Shown in pieces: positions 1-10,936 of a stretch of DNA of 64,000 nucleotides. A program made the translations under genes and the position numbers. Numbering within the stretch: the stretch's first letter is position 1; each line of letters opens with the position of its first letter. The DNA comes from Sodiomyces alkalinus F11 (taxonomy: Eukaryota > Ascomycota > Sordariomycetes > Glomerellales > Plectosphaerellaceae), in NCBI RefSeq assembly GCF_003711515.1, contig NW_021167082.1, forward strand, positions 1,249,310 through 1,313,309, written 5' to 3'. The notes under the pieces are model-generated. The model made no database searches. It worked only from the letters and a program-made list of their open reading frames with translations, and had not been told where the DNA came from.

Positions 1-416
1 CCCTCCAGGCCGCCGGCAAGTACAAGCTCGCCGTCGTCAGCTCCTCCGCGAAGCGCCGCGTCTGGGCTTCCGTCGTCAAGGTCGGCCAGGACCGCTTCTT
101 CCCCGAGGACGACATCTTCTCCGCCGCCACCTCTCTGCCCGTCCCGACCTCCAAGCCCGACCCCGCCATCTACACCTACGCCCTCGAGAAGCTCGGAAAG
201 AAGGCTGACGAGGCCGTTGCCATCGAAGACTCCAAGAGCGGTACCCTCAGCGGCACGCGTGCCGGCATCAAGGTTATTGGTTACATTGGTCCTTACGCGG
301 AGGACCGTCAGCCCGAGATGGAGAAGGTTATCCGCGACGCCGGCGCCGTTGTCATCATGAAGGATTGGAGCGAGTTCCCTGATGCGCTCGCCAAGATCGA
401 GAGCGGGGCCGCTTGA
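1..416 (+). CDS. HAD-superfamily hydrolase, C-terminal part (5' end outside window)
   Basis: Open frame from base 3 to the TGA at 414-416, about 137 residues. Three haloacid-dehalogenase motifs are in order: the motif II serine region (VVSSSA), the motif III lysine in SKPDP and the motif IV acidic pair in AIEDSKSG. The nucleophile aspartate of motif I must lie upstream of the window. The layout fits the subfamily I (beta-phosphoglucomutase-like) phosphatases, which dephosphorylate small sugar or nucleotide phosphates through an aspartyl-phosphate intermediate. The substrate cannot be told from this part. The gene is tail-to-tail with RIT1, 253 bases away. No intron is visible in this stretch. 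Confidence 0.85.
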   Translation, partial: LQAAGKYKLAVVSSSAKRRVWASVVKVGQDRFFPEDDIFSAATSLPVPTSKPDPAIYTYALEKLGKKADEAVAIEDSKSGTLSGTRAGIKVIGYIGPYAEDRQPEMEKVIRDAGAVVIMKDWSEFPDALAKIESGAA

Positions 417-669
417 CTAGCCGACCAAGGTCGCAACAAACCCTCACCTTCTCTATGAAGTAGGTTCAGGTCTGCCAATCGAACGCCAGAGAGGTAGATT
501 CCAGTGTGGGAAAGATGGGAAAGGGGAGTAGAAACAGCATCGGTGGCATGTGCAAGCACACATAGATAAAACTAGAAGAGCCTGCTTCACTGGGCACAGC
601 CGATGAGGCCCATAAACCCATTCATCAACAGCTTCATCTCCTTTTTTTTTCAACACCCCCTGTCCTCCT

Positions 670-1615
670 CTATCTATAGTCCATCAAGAAACTATTCACG
701 CTCTGCAGCGATGCCCGCCCGGGATTTGCTTCGGGATATGCCGTCATGATGCGTCCTAACCTGACTTTGACGAGATCTTTGGTGAATATGGTCTGTTTCC
801 CCGCGTCTCTCGGCGCGGTGCCCTCAGAGTTGAAACACCACATGGAAACGGCCAGTGCTGTGGCTACCGACAGGTCCTTGCTCGTCTCGCAGGCAATGAG
901 GACGCGACTTCCCGCTTCCGGCCCGCGCTCGTGGTTGTGGTTGTCCGACGCGTGGTCCTGTAGGTAACGAGTCACGAAGGAGCAAATATCCGGCAGGGCG
1001 GTCCGCAGGTTCCGGCTGGCCACTTTGTGTCTCCCGAGCCCGACCTGCATTTCGTGCGGCGACTTGACCCACGTCTCGCGCCCGGTGACGGCTGGTGTCA
1101 ACACGATGCGACAGTTATCCCCGTTTGCTCGCTCCGAATTGCTGCCCCCTTTAGCGTTGTTCGAGTATTCGTCGATCGCGTCCAGCATGGCCAGGGAGCA
1201 GACGGCGACAGCGCCGGGCACCACCATCCTGGGTTGCGGGTTGTGGTCGCGGCTGCTGCCGTTGTCGTCGCGACGTAGGGAAACGCCTCGGAGTCGACTA
1301 GACTCGACGAGCTGCGCCACCAAGGCAGGGAGCTCCGACTCGGGCGTTGATAAAAGGAGGTCCTTGTGGGTCCAGAACAGTTCGGCTGTGAGGCCGTGGG
1401 CCCAGTTCTCCGTGTCGTCGCCTGCGCCTTGCACGTAGACGAAGCTGTCGCCTCTGGCGGACCCTTCCCCGCCGCCTCCTCCTCCTCCGCCGCCGTCAAT
1501 TGTCGTGAGTTCGCCCCCTGATACGCGGCGGGAAGCGGTGCAGCAGATGACGGGGTGGAAGTCTTCGAACACGACGACCGGTCTGCCGTCTTTGTACCCG
1601 TTCTCATCGGCGTCG

Positions 1616-1646
<31 letters not shown>

Positions 1647-2646
1647 GCAGCTCGCTGAGGTGAGTGAGATTCGAGTCCGGGGTTACCCAGAGCGGACGCA
1701 GGGGTTTCGCGATGCGGCTGCGGAGGGCGGGGAGGTCGAGGTCCAGAGCGCGCAGGGAGGCAAGGAAGGATGGTAGGAGTGCTTCGATTTGGGCGTGTTC
1801 GGTTGGGGAGACGGCTTGGGGAGGGGTGAAGAGGGCGTGGGCTTCGGTCGGGTTTGGGTGGTCTGGGAACAGGGCACGGTTGAGGACCGCGCACCAGATT
1901 GGGATGGTCTTGCTCAGAGCGTCCGGCATTCCTGTGTTGTGTCGTTTGTGAGCTGACATGTCCACATCTCATATAGCTTACGATGAAGAGGAAGCAGGGT
2001 CTCTGTGTGAATAGAGAGGATGAGATGAAAGAGCATGCAGGGAAACAGTACTCTTCCCTCGTCTTGTCGAGTCGACTATGATACACCTGGATAGATGATG
2101 AGCCTCCATTCGCTTTCTGGTCTCCTCCTTGCTCCCCTCATCCACGTGGGTACTCCGTCCCCGTCTCTTCCCTACCTTAAAAAAAGGAGACTGGGGAAAA
2201 GAGGAACCGGTGAAGTACAGAACGAGAGGAAAGGGGCAGACTCACCCATCGCACTCTCCAACCAGCCCGAGCAAATTCAAGTTCAGCCTCCGGGTACTGA
2301 ACTTCCAGGCACCGGTATGACCATCGGTGCTCTTGAAATAGGCGCTTGCGGTCTTATCCGCAGGCCGGACATACCAGCTACCGCACCGTTCGTTAGCGAC
2401 CAACGGCCGCCACCGCTTCCGTCGCTTTGACGAGTCTGCTTGTGTTGGCGTTGGCTCCCTCGTCGTCTCGTCTTCAATTTCACCACCGAATGACGCAGCG
2501 ACCTCGCGAACAAACTCGGCATCTTGCAGGATAGACCGCAGCCGATTGTGTATGGATAGGTTAGCACGCTTGAGATCGGTCAAGAGGTGGGAGAGGCTGC
2601 TCTGTTCGGTGGATGAGGGGAAGATGAGGGTTTCGAGAGCCGTCAT
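670..2646 (-). CDS. RIT1: Initiator tRNA 2'-O-ribosyl phosphate transferase
   Basis: Modifies A64 of initiator tRNA-Met with a 2'-O-ribosyl phosphate, which keeps this tRNA out of elongation (known for the yeast family). Exons (minus strand): 2246-2646, 2052-2086, 670-1931, giving 565 residues. Family blocks in order: NERCGSWYV and YFKSTDGHTGAWKFSTRRLNL in exon 1, CIIVDSTRRGK in the 35-base exon 2, RMPDALSKTIPIWCAVLNR at the start of exon 3, then DDTENWAHGLT (about residues 317-327) and CETSKDLSVATALAV near the C-terminus. Exon 2 is required: without it the junction between exons 1 and 3 is out of phase and a conserved block is lost. Unusual inserts are a nine-aspartate run (about residues 242-250, encoded by a GTC/GAC triplet repeat near 1615-1645) and a nine-glycine run (about 292-300). 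Confidence 0.93.
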
Positions 2647-5600
2647 TTCTTAAGGGGTTGTTTCGCATCTGTTATATAAGCTTTCGTTTTATAGTTTGAG
2701 CCTGTTAGGGAGCTCTTTTTGAACAGGCTTCATTCTACGTAAGTCCTTGTTGGTGTCACTACGTGAAGGGTGTAAGAAATGCGTCGTCGCATATCCAAAC
2801 GAAAACTGGTGATGTGGATATCGCAGTCACAGTGCTGATAGGACACAATGAGACATTTAACACTGTGTCCCCCTTGTCTCATGAGAGATTCGAGAGGTAT
2901 ATCAAGTCCTTGGTTTGGAGGCTTCTCAGACCAATTTAACCGGTTGGATTAAACGCATCGGAGCGCTCATCAGCATTAACTGACTTCTCTATGTGGGAAT
3001 GGGAGGTCATACGCCGGATGCTCCCGGACCTTTTTTTTACTGAAGCTTCGTTAAGACATACCAAGACCACCGTGGGACAAGTAGGTTTATCTTCCAGTCT
3101 CTCATATTCAGCCTAGCCAAAGACAGAGGGAAGCAGACGGCTGCGCTGACGATACAAATGTCGAACCCGCTATGAAGTACAGGCCTTGCGGGGAGATTGA
3201 CCTTCTTTATACCCTTTGACTTCATGTCCTTCTTAGTCCTCCCTATTTCAGAGCTCCGTCGTCTGTTCGGCCCCATCTCCGAATGCTCCCCAAGGCTCAT
3301 CAGGGGGAAACTGTTTGCTGAGCCTCGCCCCTTTGAAACAGCCCGAATTAATCCTTTTCCCCCACATCACGAGCAGGTCGGCAAGATGTCGGGATATGCT
3401 AATCCGCCATGCAAGGTTGTGAACACGTCCAGGCAGGGGCTCCATGTAAAGGGTCCTTCTGTACCTATTATCTCGCCGCCGCGGTGTTAGTGGGTTCTCA
3501 TCGGGAGGAATAAAATATCGACATACGTCTGGGCTGCGTAATGACCTCGGTGTCTCCTGACAGTTGCTAGGACGTGTCCCTTAAACCAGACCTTCATGGC
3601 ATGGCGTTGCAAGGCTGGGCTGCCCTGGACGTGGTCGAGGTATAACCAGATGCTGTTGGCTTGCAAAGGCCTGCAATCCAGCCCCCCGCACATGATCTTG
3701 GTCTTCAGCTGTATGTCGTCCCCTTTAGTAACTCCCTCTTTTTCTTTGGTCTGGCTCTCTCCGTGACTCTCGGCCTGGGATCTCTGCTCGCTATAGACGG
3801 GGTCCAGATGGGCTTTCGTCTTGCCTGGGACATACGGCAGGACAAACGTCGTCGCTGGTGTGGGAGGACCCCCCAATGGCATCGCCTAGACTGATGCCTA
3901 TAGGATAGTACGGTAACTGCTGATCCACGCGTAGTCCGAGAGGTTCTAAGGTCCCGAGGTCCAGAGATGGGGCGGACGCGAAAAGAGGGCAAGTTGTAAT
4001 CCTGGCAGTGCACAGTGCCTTGGGTGGGATGGTATGTGTTGAAGCGTACACACAAGCCAAGCCCTTATTTAAATACCAAGAGAAGAGTCAACTGTAGAAT
4101 AATGACGGGAACAGAACTGTGCACTCGCAAAGCTAGTGTATAAGTTTGGATTCCCTGCGAAGCGGCTCGTCGCTCCTGGTTGTGGCTTTTTTTGTTTCCT
4201 ACCTCGAGACATGTCACCCGCAGGAAGGTCGTATACACACTGGCAAAGAAGTGATAGCTAGAAGCGCCTGCACCTGCCTCGTCCATCATGGCCAGTGGCT
4301 ACCTGTATTCAGATAGAAGGGTAGCCATACCCTGATGCTGTGGGGTTTGAACAAAGTAAGATCAAGTCTCAATTCTCATACAGAAGGCGCACGGTAAGCT
4401 TGGGTATGCTTTGAGGGGGAAACCTACTTCGTACCTAGTGTAGACACAGGAGGCATATGGGTGACCAGAAGGGGAATTGAGATCCAAGCCGCAACAAAGA
4501 TCAGCCTCAAATGTCAATCGGCACGATATGGCCCATTTTGTTTCTGTGGCACACCAAGAATAAGACAGAGTGGCTTTGTTCCTGGGCTGAGGGAGGCGAG
4601 GCGCAGACGTTGAGTTAGCGCGAATCCGTGGGGTGGCTTAGACCCAGTTGTCGGGTTGCATGGCAACGGCAGAGATAGGATACGTACCCATCCAAGGGCC
4701 CCGAAGATACGAGATCCGAAAGCTTTTATTAAGACTTCCACCATACACCAAAAAGTACCTAAGGTATCTTGCATTAAATAGTTACTAAGGTACCTGGTAT
4801 TATAGCAGGTCTAGAAGTACAACGTAAGATCGAGCAAAAGAGTTGGAACTTGGCATGTTCTCTTCGGTACGAAGGTCGAACAGCTTCGATGCACCAACGC
4901 TAAGGTATGCTTACACGTACTCGGTAGGGTCGGTTGCTAGTGCCCCGGTCGCTTCATCATCCAATAGGCGAATGATTTAACGATGCAGCTTGACCCGCCG
5001 AACAGTCGTGCGCAGGGCAGCGTAATTACCTAATACGAAGTTACTTCGCCCACCCTATGTACGCGCTGGGCGTCTCAACATCAGGATCGGCGTCTCCCTC
5101 ATGATTGGCATTTGCTCCCTCATCATTGGCATCTGCTCCCTCATAGCCACATTTCCTGTCCTTGCTGCCTGCAAATACGCACCATTTCCTTCTCTTTCCT
5201 CTCCAGACTCTCGTTCTTACTTTTGCAAAACTGTTCTTCTAGTTTCACCTTGGCTACGAACCCCGTACTCTTTCTTACCTGAACGAACAGCCACGAATCG
5301 CCGGATTTCCAACCAACTTTGGGTGTTGGACGTCACTTCAGCCGGGGCTCCCATCAACGAAACAAAGCAACCACCCTTCTCCCACCCCCGCGCCAACAGG
5401 CCAACTATCATCGAACCTACGGAAGAACCCACCGTATTCGAAAGACCGCATGCTCCCGTGGTTATCGGCACGACGACATACAGCTGAGATCCAACTTGGT
5501 CACTATCTCCCATCCTCCCGAGCATCCATTCGACCCTGTCTTGCGTGCCGTCATTACAGAGATCGCCAACGCCAACGCCTGACAGCGCACCTACGATAAC

Positions 5601-5801
5601 CTTATCAAACTCTCCATCAACTTTACGACCGACACGATACCCTATCTCCAATTTCTGCTTCGGACGCGGTAGGAAGGATATCGACGTTGCCCAACCCTCC
5701 AAGACAACAAACGACTTTTTCCCCCGTTGCCCCCACCCTCTGACCGTTCGACCGTTCTTCTCAGCGTTGCCGCTTTACTCTCCTGGCCTAGCTCAGCGAC
5801 C
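2647..5801. other. Intergenic region upstream of RIT1 and the MARVEL gene
   Basis: Divergent spacer of about 3.2 kb. Only short frames without family resemblance are present. TTATATAA at 2672-2679 lies just above the RIT1 start. A near-duplicate of about 22 bases sits at 5102-5145. The last 700 bases are pyrimidine-rich and probably include the 5' leader of the MARVEL gene. I see no RNA gene or mobile element. Confidence 0.5.
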
Positions 5802-6001
5802 ATGATGAAAATCTTCGACTGGGATCCGGAGATCGTCCCGGGTGCCAAATTGGGCATGCACAGCTTTCAGATTATCTTCTCCTTCGTCATATGGTGCCTG
5901 CAGATCGGTGTGTTCGTCAATGACGATTCAAGAATCGTCGGGAATAATGGCTGGACCTTTGCAGTGGTACGTGTGGGCCCATTCCTCTCGTCTTCCCTTT
6001 C

Positions 6002-6047
<46 letters not shown>

Positions 6048-7092
6048 NNNNNNNNNNNNNNNNNNNNNNNNNNNNNNNNNNNNNNNNNNNNNNNNNNNNN
6101 NNNNNNNNNNNNNTCGCCGCGCAATAGGCTAGCAACCGGTTCTTCCATTTTGGGCTCGTCCCTGGACTGACACGCTTCACCCGCCCTCCGTATAGTGTTT
6201 TCTTTCCATCCCAGCCTGGATCTACCTCATCGGTACCCCTCGCTGGCCTAGAACCCGAAAATTTGCCGAACCTCATGCCATGCTTGTCGTGGACCTTGTC
6301 TTCACAGTCATCTGGCTTTCTGCATTTTCTACGCAAGCCGCCTACAACACGTCTGGTCTCTGTGGTGGTGCCTGCTCCCTGAGCAAAGCCATTGTTGGCC
6401 TCGGCGTCTTTGAGACGTGAGTTCACCTTCGGTTCACCTTCCGACGCTCTCCATCCGATGCTCCCCTCCGATGCTCCCCTCCGATGCTCCCCTCCGATGC
6501 TCCCCTCCGATGCTCCCCTCCGATGGCTTTCGCGGAAATATGCCAACAACTCGACTGAAAATGCTAACATCGCCGCAGCCTGGCCTGGATCGGCAGCACT
6601 GCCATCAGCATTTTTACCCTCCGCCACTACCGCTTTCACGGCGAGCTTCCCGGCTACGACAAGCGCCGCATTACCAACGACAACATCGATCCTGACAAAG
6701 CTGCCTTCTCTATGGCGCCTCACGACGACGAGGCCTATGCCCCAGTCCAAATGGACGACCACCCGGACCATCACACAGATATTGGTTACGGCGGTAGCGC
6801 CAGCGGTGCTTTCAACGACAACCCTTACCGCCCAGGCGGTCGCTACGGTAGTGCCGACGACGACGACCCGAACCGTTACGGTAGCTTGCCTTCCCGCCAC
6901 AACGCCATGTTCGACTCCGGAACCGATTACGGCCGCCAGCCGACCCCTAGTATGACCGGCGCGCGGCAACCCAGCCCTTACGGAGGAGCCGCGGCAACCA
7001 GCCCCTATGCACCTCCTACGGCCCACGATGTTGTCGACGACAGTGCTCCCGTCCAATTCCCTCCGGCTGACTACGACCGCACATTGCGATGA
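5802..7092 (+). CDS. MARVEL-domain integral membrane protein
   Basis: Exons 5802-5966, 6196-6416 and 6579-7092 give 299 residues. Four membrane segments are visible at about residues 22-39, 51-67, 83-99 and 130-144, with the basic and acidic loops expected of a MARVEL fold. A hydrophilic Asp/Pro/Gly/Tyr-rich tail of about 150 residues follows and is probably cytosolic. Fungal proteins of this type sit in the plasma membrane or eisosome-like domains; the molecular role here is unknown. The start chosen is the first of two tandem ATGs (GCGACCATGATG). Intron 1 contains a (CT)n tract and the 66-N gap, but reading phase is preserved across it (phase 0). Intron 2 carries a 13-bp minisatellite. Tail-to-tail with NOP16. 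Confidence 0.85.
6001..6113. repeat. (CT)n microsatellite running into an assembly gap
   Basis: Almost pure CT dinucleotides from about 6001 to 6047, then N at 6048-6113. The repeat lies in intron 1 of the MARVEL gene. The true repeat length is unknown because assembly stopped in it. Confidence 0.95.
6456..6525. repeat. 13-bp minisatellite in intron 2 of the MARVEL gene
   Basis: Five identical tandem copies of CGATGCTCCCCTC (6456-6520) followed by a partial CGATG. It starts 39 bases after the GTGAGT donor and lies wholly inside the intron. Confidence 0.95.
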
Positions 7093-7610
7093 AGAGTTGC
7101 ACGGTACGATCATGTCTGAGGATATTATAAATTCTGCCAATGACGGATACGATAGATTCGTTTCTTCTTTTTTTCTTAGTTTCTTATTTTCTTATTTTCT
7201 TATTTTTTTCGTTTTTTCCCCCGCCTCTTTGTTTAGTCCCGGTGGGCTAGTGTGGTCCGCGACACGATCTGTAGCGCATAACTTTGTATTCAAATCAATG
7301 AGCTGGTCTTCTTCTGTGCGGGATTTGGGGAGGGTGTTGGTGGCGTCGAATTCATATACCACGACTGGTAATTGCGCAGATACCACACTGGTTGGTCTTG
7401 TTACTGTTTAATGAAAATGGACGACGCTCGTCTGTTCAGCGTTCAACATGTATTGGAATTTCATATGCTGAAATTTATATGCTGTTGCTACCTAGGAGGT
7501 TAGCAAAAGATACTTTCCCAAACGCCAGACTCCTTTGTCCAAACTCGAGAAACAGATGCATGAGGTGGTTCAAATGAAAATGATCATGAGACTTGGTTCA
7601 TTATCCCATA
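7093..7610. other. Convergent 3' spacer between the MARVEL gene and NOP16
   Basis: About 520 bases holding the 3' untranslated regions of two converging genes. A T-rich tract at about 7164-7220 may aid 3'-end formation. Nothing else is recognisable. Confidence 0.5.
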
Positions 7611-8410
7611 TCAATGCGACGCCTGCCACTTCCTGATTCTCCGCGCAATGTCCGCCTCGGTCTGCTGCATCGGGTTCAGCTTCCGATCCCTCGCCATGGC
7701 CGCAAAGTTATCCCCGTGCCGCGCGACCAATCTCTCGACCCACTCCCGCTCGCGCTCGCTTTGATGACGCGGTTTCTTCTCCACAGGCCGGCTGGCTTCC
7801 TCTTCCAGCAGCCGGATCACCTCGGTCTTGTTCTCCGGATCCTCGTCGTCGTCCTCTTCCTCCTCCTCGGACGCGTATTCCATATCGACTAGTGGGTCAT
7901 TGAGCGGGTTATCCCGCGGCGTCTTCTTCCTCGGTTTGCCGTCCGGGCCGATGTACTGGATGTTGATGATGTTGCCGTCCGCGTCCCTCTCGATCTTGGC
8001 CTCGCCCACCACGGCCTTGGCGGTCGGGTCGATCATCAGCGGGTCCAGCGCGGGTTTGAGGCGTTTCCCTTCCTGGCGCGCCTGCAGGACTTGCTTGATT
8101 GTCTTCTCTTCGCCGCCGGAAGGGCCATTGAGGCGCGCTGCGAGGCCTAGGCGGCGGTAGTTCTGCGTGAGGGTTTCCTTCTTGTTCCTGTTGGAAGTGG
8201 AGTTAGAAATGAAAGGACGATTGAGAAGGTTTCTTCTTAAGGAGACATCGCTTAGATCGTCGGACGGGGGAATTGTCAAGAGAGGACAACTCACCAGTTT
8301 TGGGCGATGATGTTGTTGCCCCGCGGGTTGAGGGGGCGCTTAAGCTTGTTAGCTTGCCTGATCTTGGGCTTGCCAGAGCGTCTCTTTCGGTTCTGAAGTG
8401 TTCGACCCAT
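7611..8410 (-). CDS. NOP16: Ribosome biogenesis protein Nop16
   Basis: Nucleolar 60S assembly factor. Exons 8295-8410 and 7611-8187 give 230 residues. The start is the ATG at 8408-8410, opening with MGRTLQNRKRR, the typical basic Nop16 N-terminus. The splice rebuilds IIAQNW-NKKETLTQNYRRLGL, a family hallmark. An acidic stretch (EEEEEDDDED) lies in the middle, and the C-terminal block has the usual WVERLVARHGDNFAAMARDRKLN followed by QTEADIARRIRKW. The donor is GTGAGT and the acceptor is ACAG. No anomalies. Confidence 0.95.
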
Positions 8411-8710
8411 TGCGCTTGAGTGTTCGCCTTGTGGGAGATTGCTAAGATATAGAGATCGTTGACGGAATTAATAAAGGAACCGACTTTGGCGGGCCAGTTA
8501 CTGTCTTGTCCGTACCCGCTGCTGAGCATCTCTAGAAATTTTGAGCCTTATCTTATCGGAATCTGAGCGTTGGCTGGCCTGATTTGTTGGTTACCGAGCC
8601 CTCACCGAACCCAGTACTTCCACCGACCCATGATCGTCACACAAAAATAGGTGGGGAAAGCTCTTATTTGCCAAATTCGGGCACAACTCAACAACAAAGA
8701 AGCGAAGCCT
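8411..8710. other. Spacer between NOP16 and tRNA-Lys
   Basis: About 300 bases containing the NOP16 5' leader and the upstream flank of the tRNA. No separate element is visible. Confidence 0.5.
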
Positions 8711-8798
8711 GCCCGGCTAGCTCAATCGGTAGAGCGTGAGACTCTTACTACAAGAGATCACCATCTCAAGGTTGTGGGTTCGACCCCCACGTCGGGCT
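8711..8798 (+). tRNA. tRNA-Lys(CUU) with a 15-nt intron
   Basis: The 7-bp acceptor stem pairs GCCCGGC (8711-8717) with GTCGGGC (8791-8797), including one G-T pair; the discriminator is T8798. D-arm box A is TAGCTCAATCGG, and the T-arm box B is GGTTCGACCCC. The anticodon stem TGAGA/TCTCA encloses the loop with anticodon CTT at 8744-8746. An intron at 8748-8762 sits at the canonical 37/38 position. Removing it leaves 73 bases, the normal size. It reads AAG codons. Confidence 0.96.
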
Positions 8799-9561
8799 CA
8801 ATTCCTGACGCGATTCTAAATCCGCCTCATTTTTTGTAGGGTTTCTTTTTGTTCCTCCTTTTTTATCCTCTTCTTTTTTTATAGCTTTTCCCCCCTCGCT
8901 CCATCCATCTCTTTCGCCGCGATGACATCGACTGATCGATCCGATGTGCCTGTGATATAGACAGATATATGTGTTGGCAACGAATGAAATCCAATATTGC
9001 CTTCAAGTCGCGTTTTTCTGAGCATGATCTGCCATGATCTGCCGACAGCGTGGTCAGATATCGCAAGTCATAGCATATTATGTTGACAGCGATATCTGTC
9101 CTGGCTCTGGTCAGTGCAAAATTCTCTGTTCGAGCTCTGACCTAGACCCGCCCCCACCCGAGTAGGTATACAGACGACTCTATTATTCATTAATTAATCT
9201 TCCCAACAAGTCTAAGCTTCGAGGAACCCGGACCTGCAAGATTACTATGCCATTTGTTTGAACGGACAATGCCAATTGACACGTTCACTGCGGGATGGTC
9301 CACGGAGTATGGCATATTTTAACGAGCTACGCTAATTAGGTACTCGATGCCCCTCCGAGCTCCAAAGGAGGCCATCAACCCCCCACTGCGGGGTAGTTCA
9401 CCAGTACTTACTCTCTTGCGTCACAGTTGGTACAGTACTCTCTAGGTACATAGCGTGTCTTTTCCTCCCGCGTCTTGCGAAAAGTACTGAGGGCACCTTT
9501 TCTTTCGAGTTTAAGACAATTGACTTTCCGAGGGTTTGATTGAGGCGTCTAGGCAGCCACT
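8799..9561. other. Intergenic region with T-rich tract and a MITE fragment
   Basis: T-rich stretches just after the tRNA (about 8830-8882) provide RNA polymerase III terminators on the + strand. A repeat fragment at 9050-9168 is listed separately. The rest is the presumed promoter of the RmlD-like gene. Confidence 0.5.
9050..9168 (-). mobile_element. Truncated copy of a short inverted-repeat element (same family as 49020-49196)
   Basis: The reverse complement of 49.03-49.16 kb matches this segment almost continuously. Shared blocks include ATTATGTTGACAGCGATATC, CCTGGCTCTGGTCAGTGCA and TTCTCTGTTCGAGCTCTGAC. The end facing 9168 keeps the terminal sequence CCACCCGAGTAGGTA, which corresponds to the terminal repeat of the 49-kb copy. 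The other terminus is not recognisable, so the copy is truncated or diverged. It has no coding capacity. Confidence 0.75.
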
Positions 9562-10936
9562 ATGACCGGGCGAACTGCTTTAATTACTGGATCGACGGGT
9601 CTCCTTGGGAGGCAAGTGGTGAAGGCCTTCGAGTTCAGAGGCTGGAACGTCAAGGGAACCGGCTACTCTCGTGCCGACGGGGTTTCGATTCTCAAAGTGG
9701 ACTTGGGAAAGGCCAGTGAAGTCGAGAAAGTCCTGGACGAGACCAAGTATGTCATGGCTGTCCTGACCCCGAGCGCTTTCGTGGAAAGGGTACGCACGAA
9801 AGACATTGCTGCCGGCCAACTGCTAATCATCTTTATCTCCTAGACCGCAAGTCGTGGTTCATTGTACGTTTTCCTCGACCATATAAAGACCTGGCCACCG
9901 CCGAGATACTCCTACCATTAACACGAACCGTTCGTACAGGCGCTGCCCAAAGGTTTCCAGACAAAGTCGACAAGGACCCCGAAGCGAGCAAGGCCCTCAA
10001 CGTCGAGGCCACAAGATCTCTGGCCAAGCTCTGCGCCGCACGGGACATTCTTCTCATCTACATCTCGACGGATTACGTCTTCTCCGGAAAGCCTGGGGAG
10101 GCACCGTACGAGACAGACGCTACTCCCGGACCGACGAATCTCTACGGCCAGACAAAGCTCGACGGGGAGCTAGCGGTCTTCCATGAGTACAAGCAGGCCA
10201 ACAAGGAAGGTCTGGGCATCGCCCTGCGGGTACCGGTGCTGTATGGCAAGGCGGAAATGCCAGCAGAGAGCGCGGTCAACGTGCTGATGGACACGGTCTG
10301 GAAGGCACAGGAGGCGGATGGCAAGATGAAGATGGACCACTGGGCGATCCGGTATCCCACCAATACCGAAGACGTGGGTCGAGTTTGCCATGGTGAGAAC
10401 GGGTGTCTCTTTCTTTTCCCCTCTCTCCTCTCTCCTCTCTCCTCTCTCCTCTCTCCTCTCTCATCCTCTCCCTCGTCTTCTTTCACTCTCTGGCTTTTTT
10501 CTTCTTCTTTTTCTTCTTCTTTTTCTTCTTCTTTTTCTTCTTCTTTTTCTTCTTCTTTTTCTTCTTTCTTTTCTTCTTTCTTTACTCTTCCCTTTTTACC
10601 CCCGACCCCGGCAGTAGCTAACATGTGTTTTGCAAATCAGATGTGGCCAATAAATACCTCGACAGCACGGACAAGAGCTCGCTTCCCCGCATACTTCAAT
10701 TCTCGAGCGAGGACAGCATGACCAAATATGAGATCTGCCGGACGTTCGCGGACATCATGGGCCTGTCGATGGACCGCATTGTGGCTAATAGCGAAGGGAA
10801 TGACCCAAATGCCAGCGTCCAGAGGCCCTACGACTGCCATCTCAGCACCAAGGCCCTCAAGGACCTGGGCATTGACGTGTCGACGAACGATTTTGTGGGG
10901 TGGTGGCGGCGGGAGGTCCACGCCTTTCGACACTAA
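9562..10936 (+). CDS. NAD(P)-binding RmlD/MAT2B-like protein
   Basis: Exons 9562-9746, 9844-9863, 9940-10392 and 10641-10936 give 317 residues. Extended short-chain reductase with the Rossmann motif TGSTGLLG at residues 9-16 and the catalytic-type YGQTK at 137-141. The family includes dTDP-4-dehydrorhamnose reductases and the regulatory beta subunit of methionine adenosyltransferase; many fungi have one such gene. I cannot decide between enzyme and regulatory subunit. The 20-base second exon is supported by phase and by the restored KPQVVVHCAAQRFPDKVDKDP block. Intron 3 (248 bases) is filled with a long polypyrimidine repeat and is much longer than its siblings. Confidence 0.88.
10411..10600. 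repeat. Polypyrimidine microsatellite inside intron 3
   Basis: A CTCTC-type repeat at about 10421-10472 is followed by tandem 12-base units of the form TTCTTCTTTTTC to about 10580. The + (coding) strand is almost pure pyrimidine, so the branch and acceptor region of this intron is exceptionally pyrimidine-rich. The acceptor is the CAG at 10638-10640. Confidence 0.9.

Noticed and set aside
1025..1438. 137-codon open frame on the plus strand
   Set aside because: Antisense shadow of RIT1 exon 3; no family features.
5101..5487. 128-codon open frame upstream of the MARVEL gene
   Set aside because: No domain or conserved block; lies in the presumed leader, and the apparent hydrophobic start comes from a 22-base duplication.
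6456..6525. Array resembling a CRISPR
   Set aside because: Direct tandem 13-bp copies without spacers in a eukaryotic intron; it is a minisatellite.
5917..7140. 407-codon open frame on the minus strand
   Set aside because: It runs antisense through all coding parts of the MARVEL gene and across N bases; its Val/Arg-rich composition is the shadow of the true gene.
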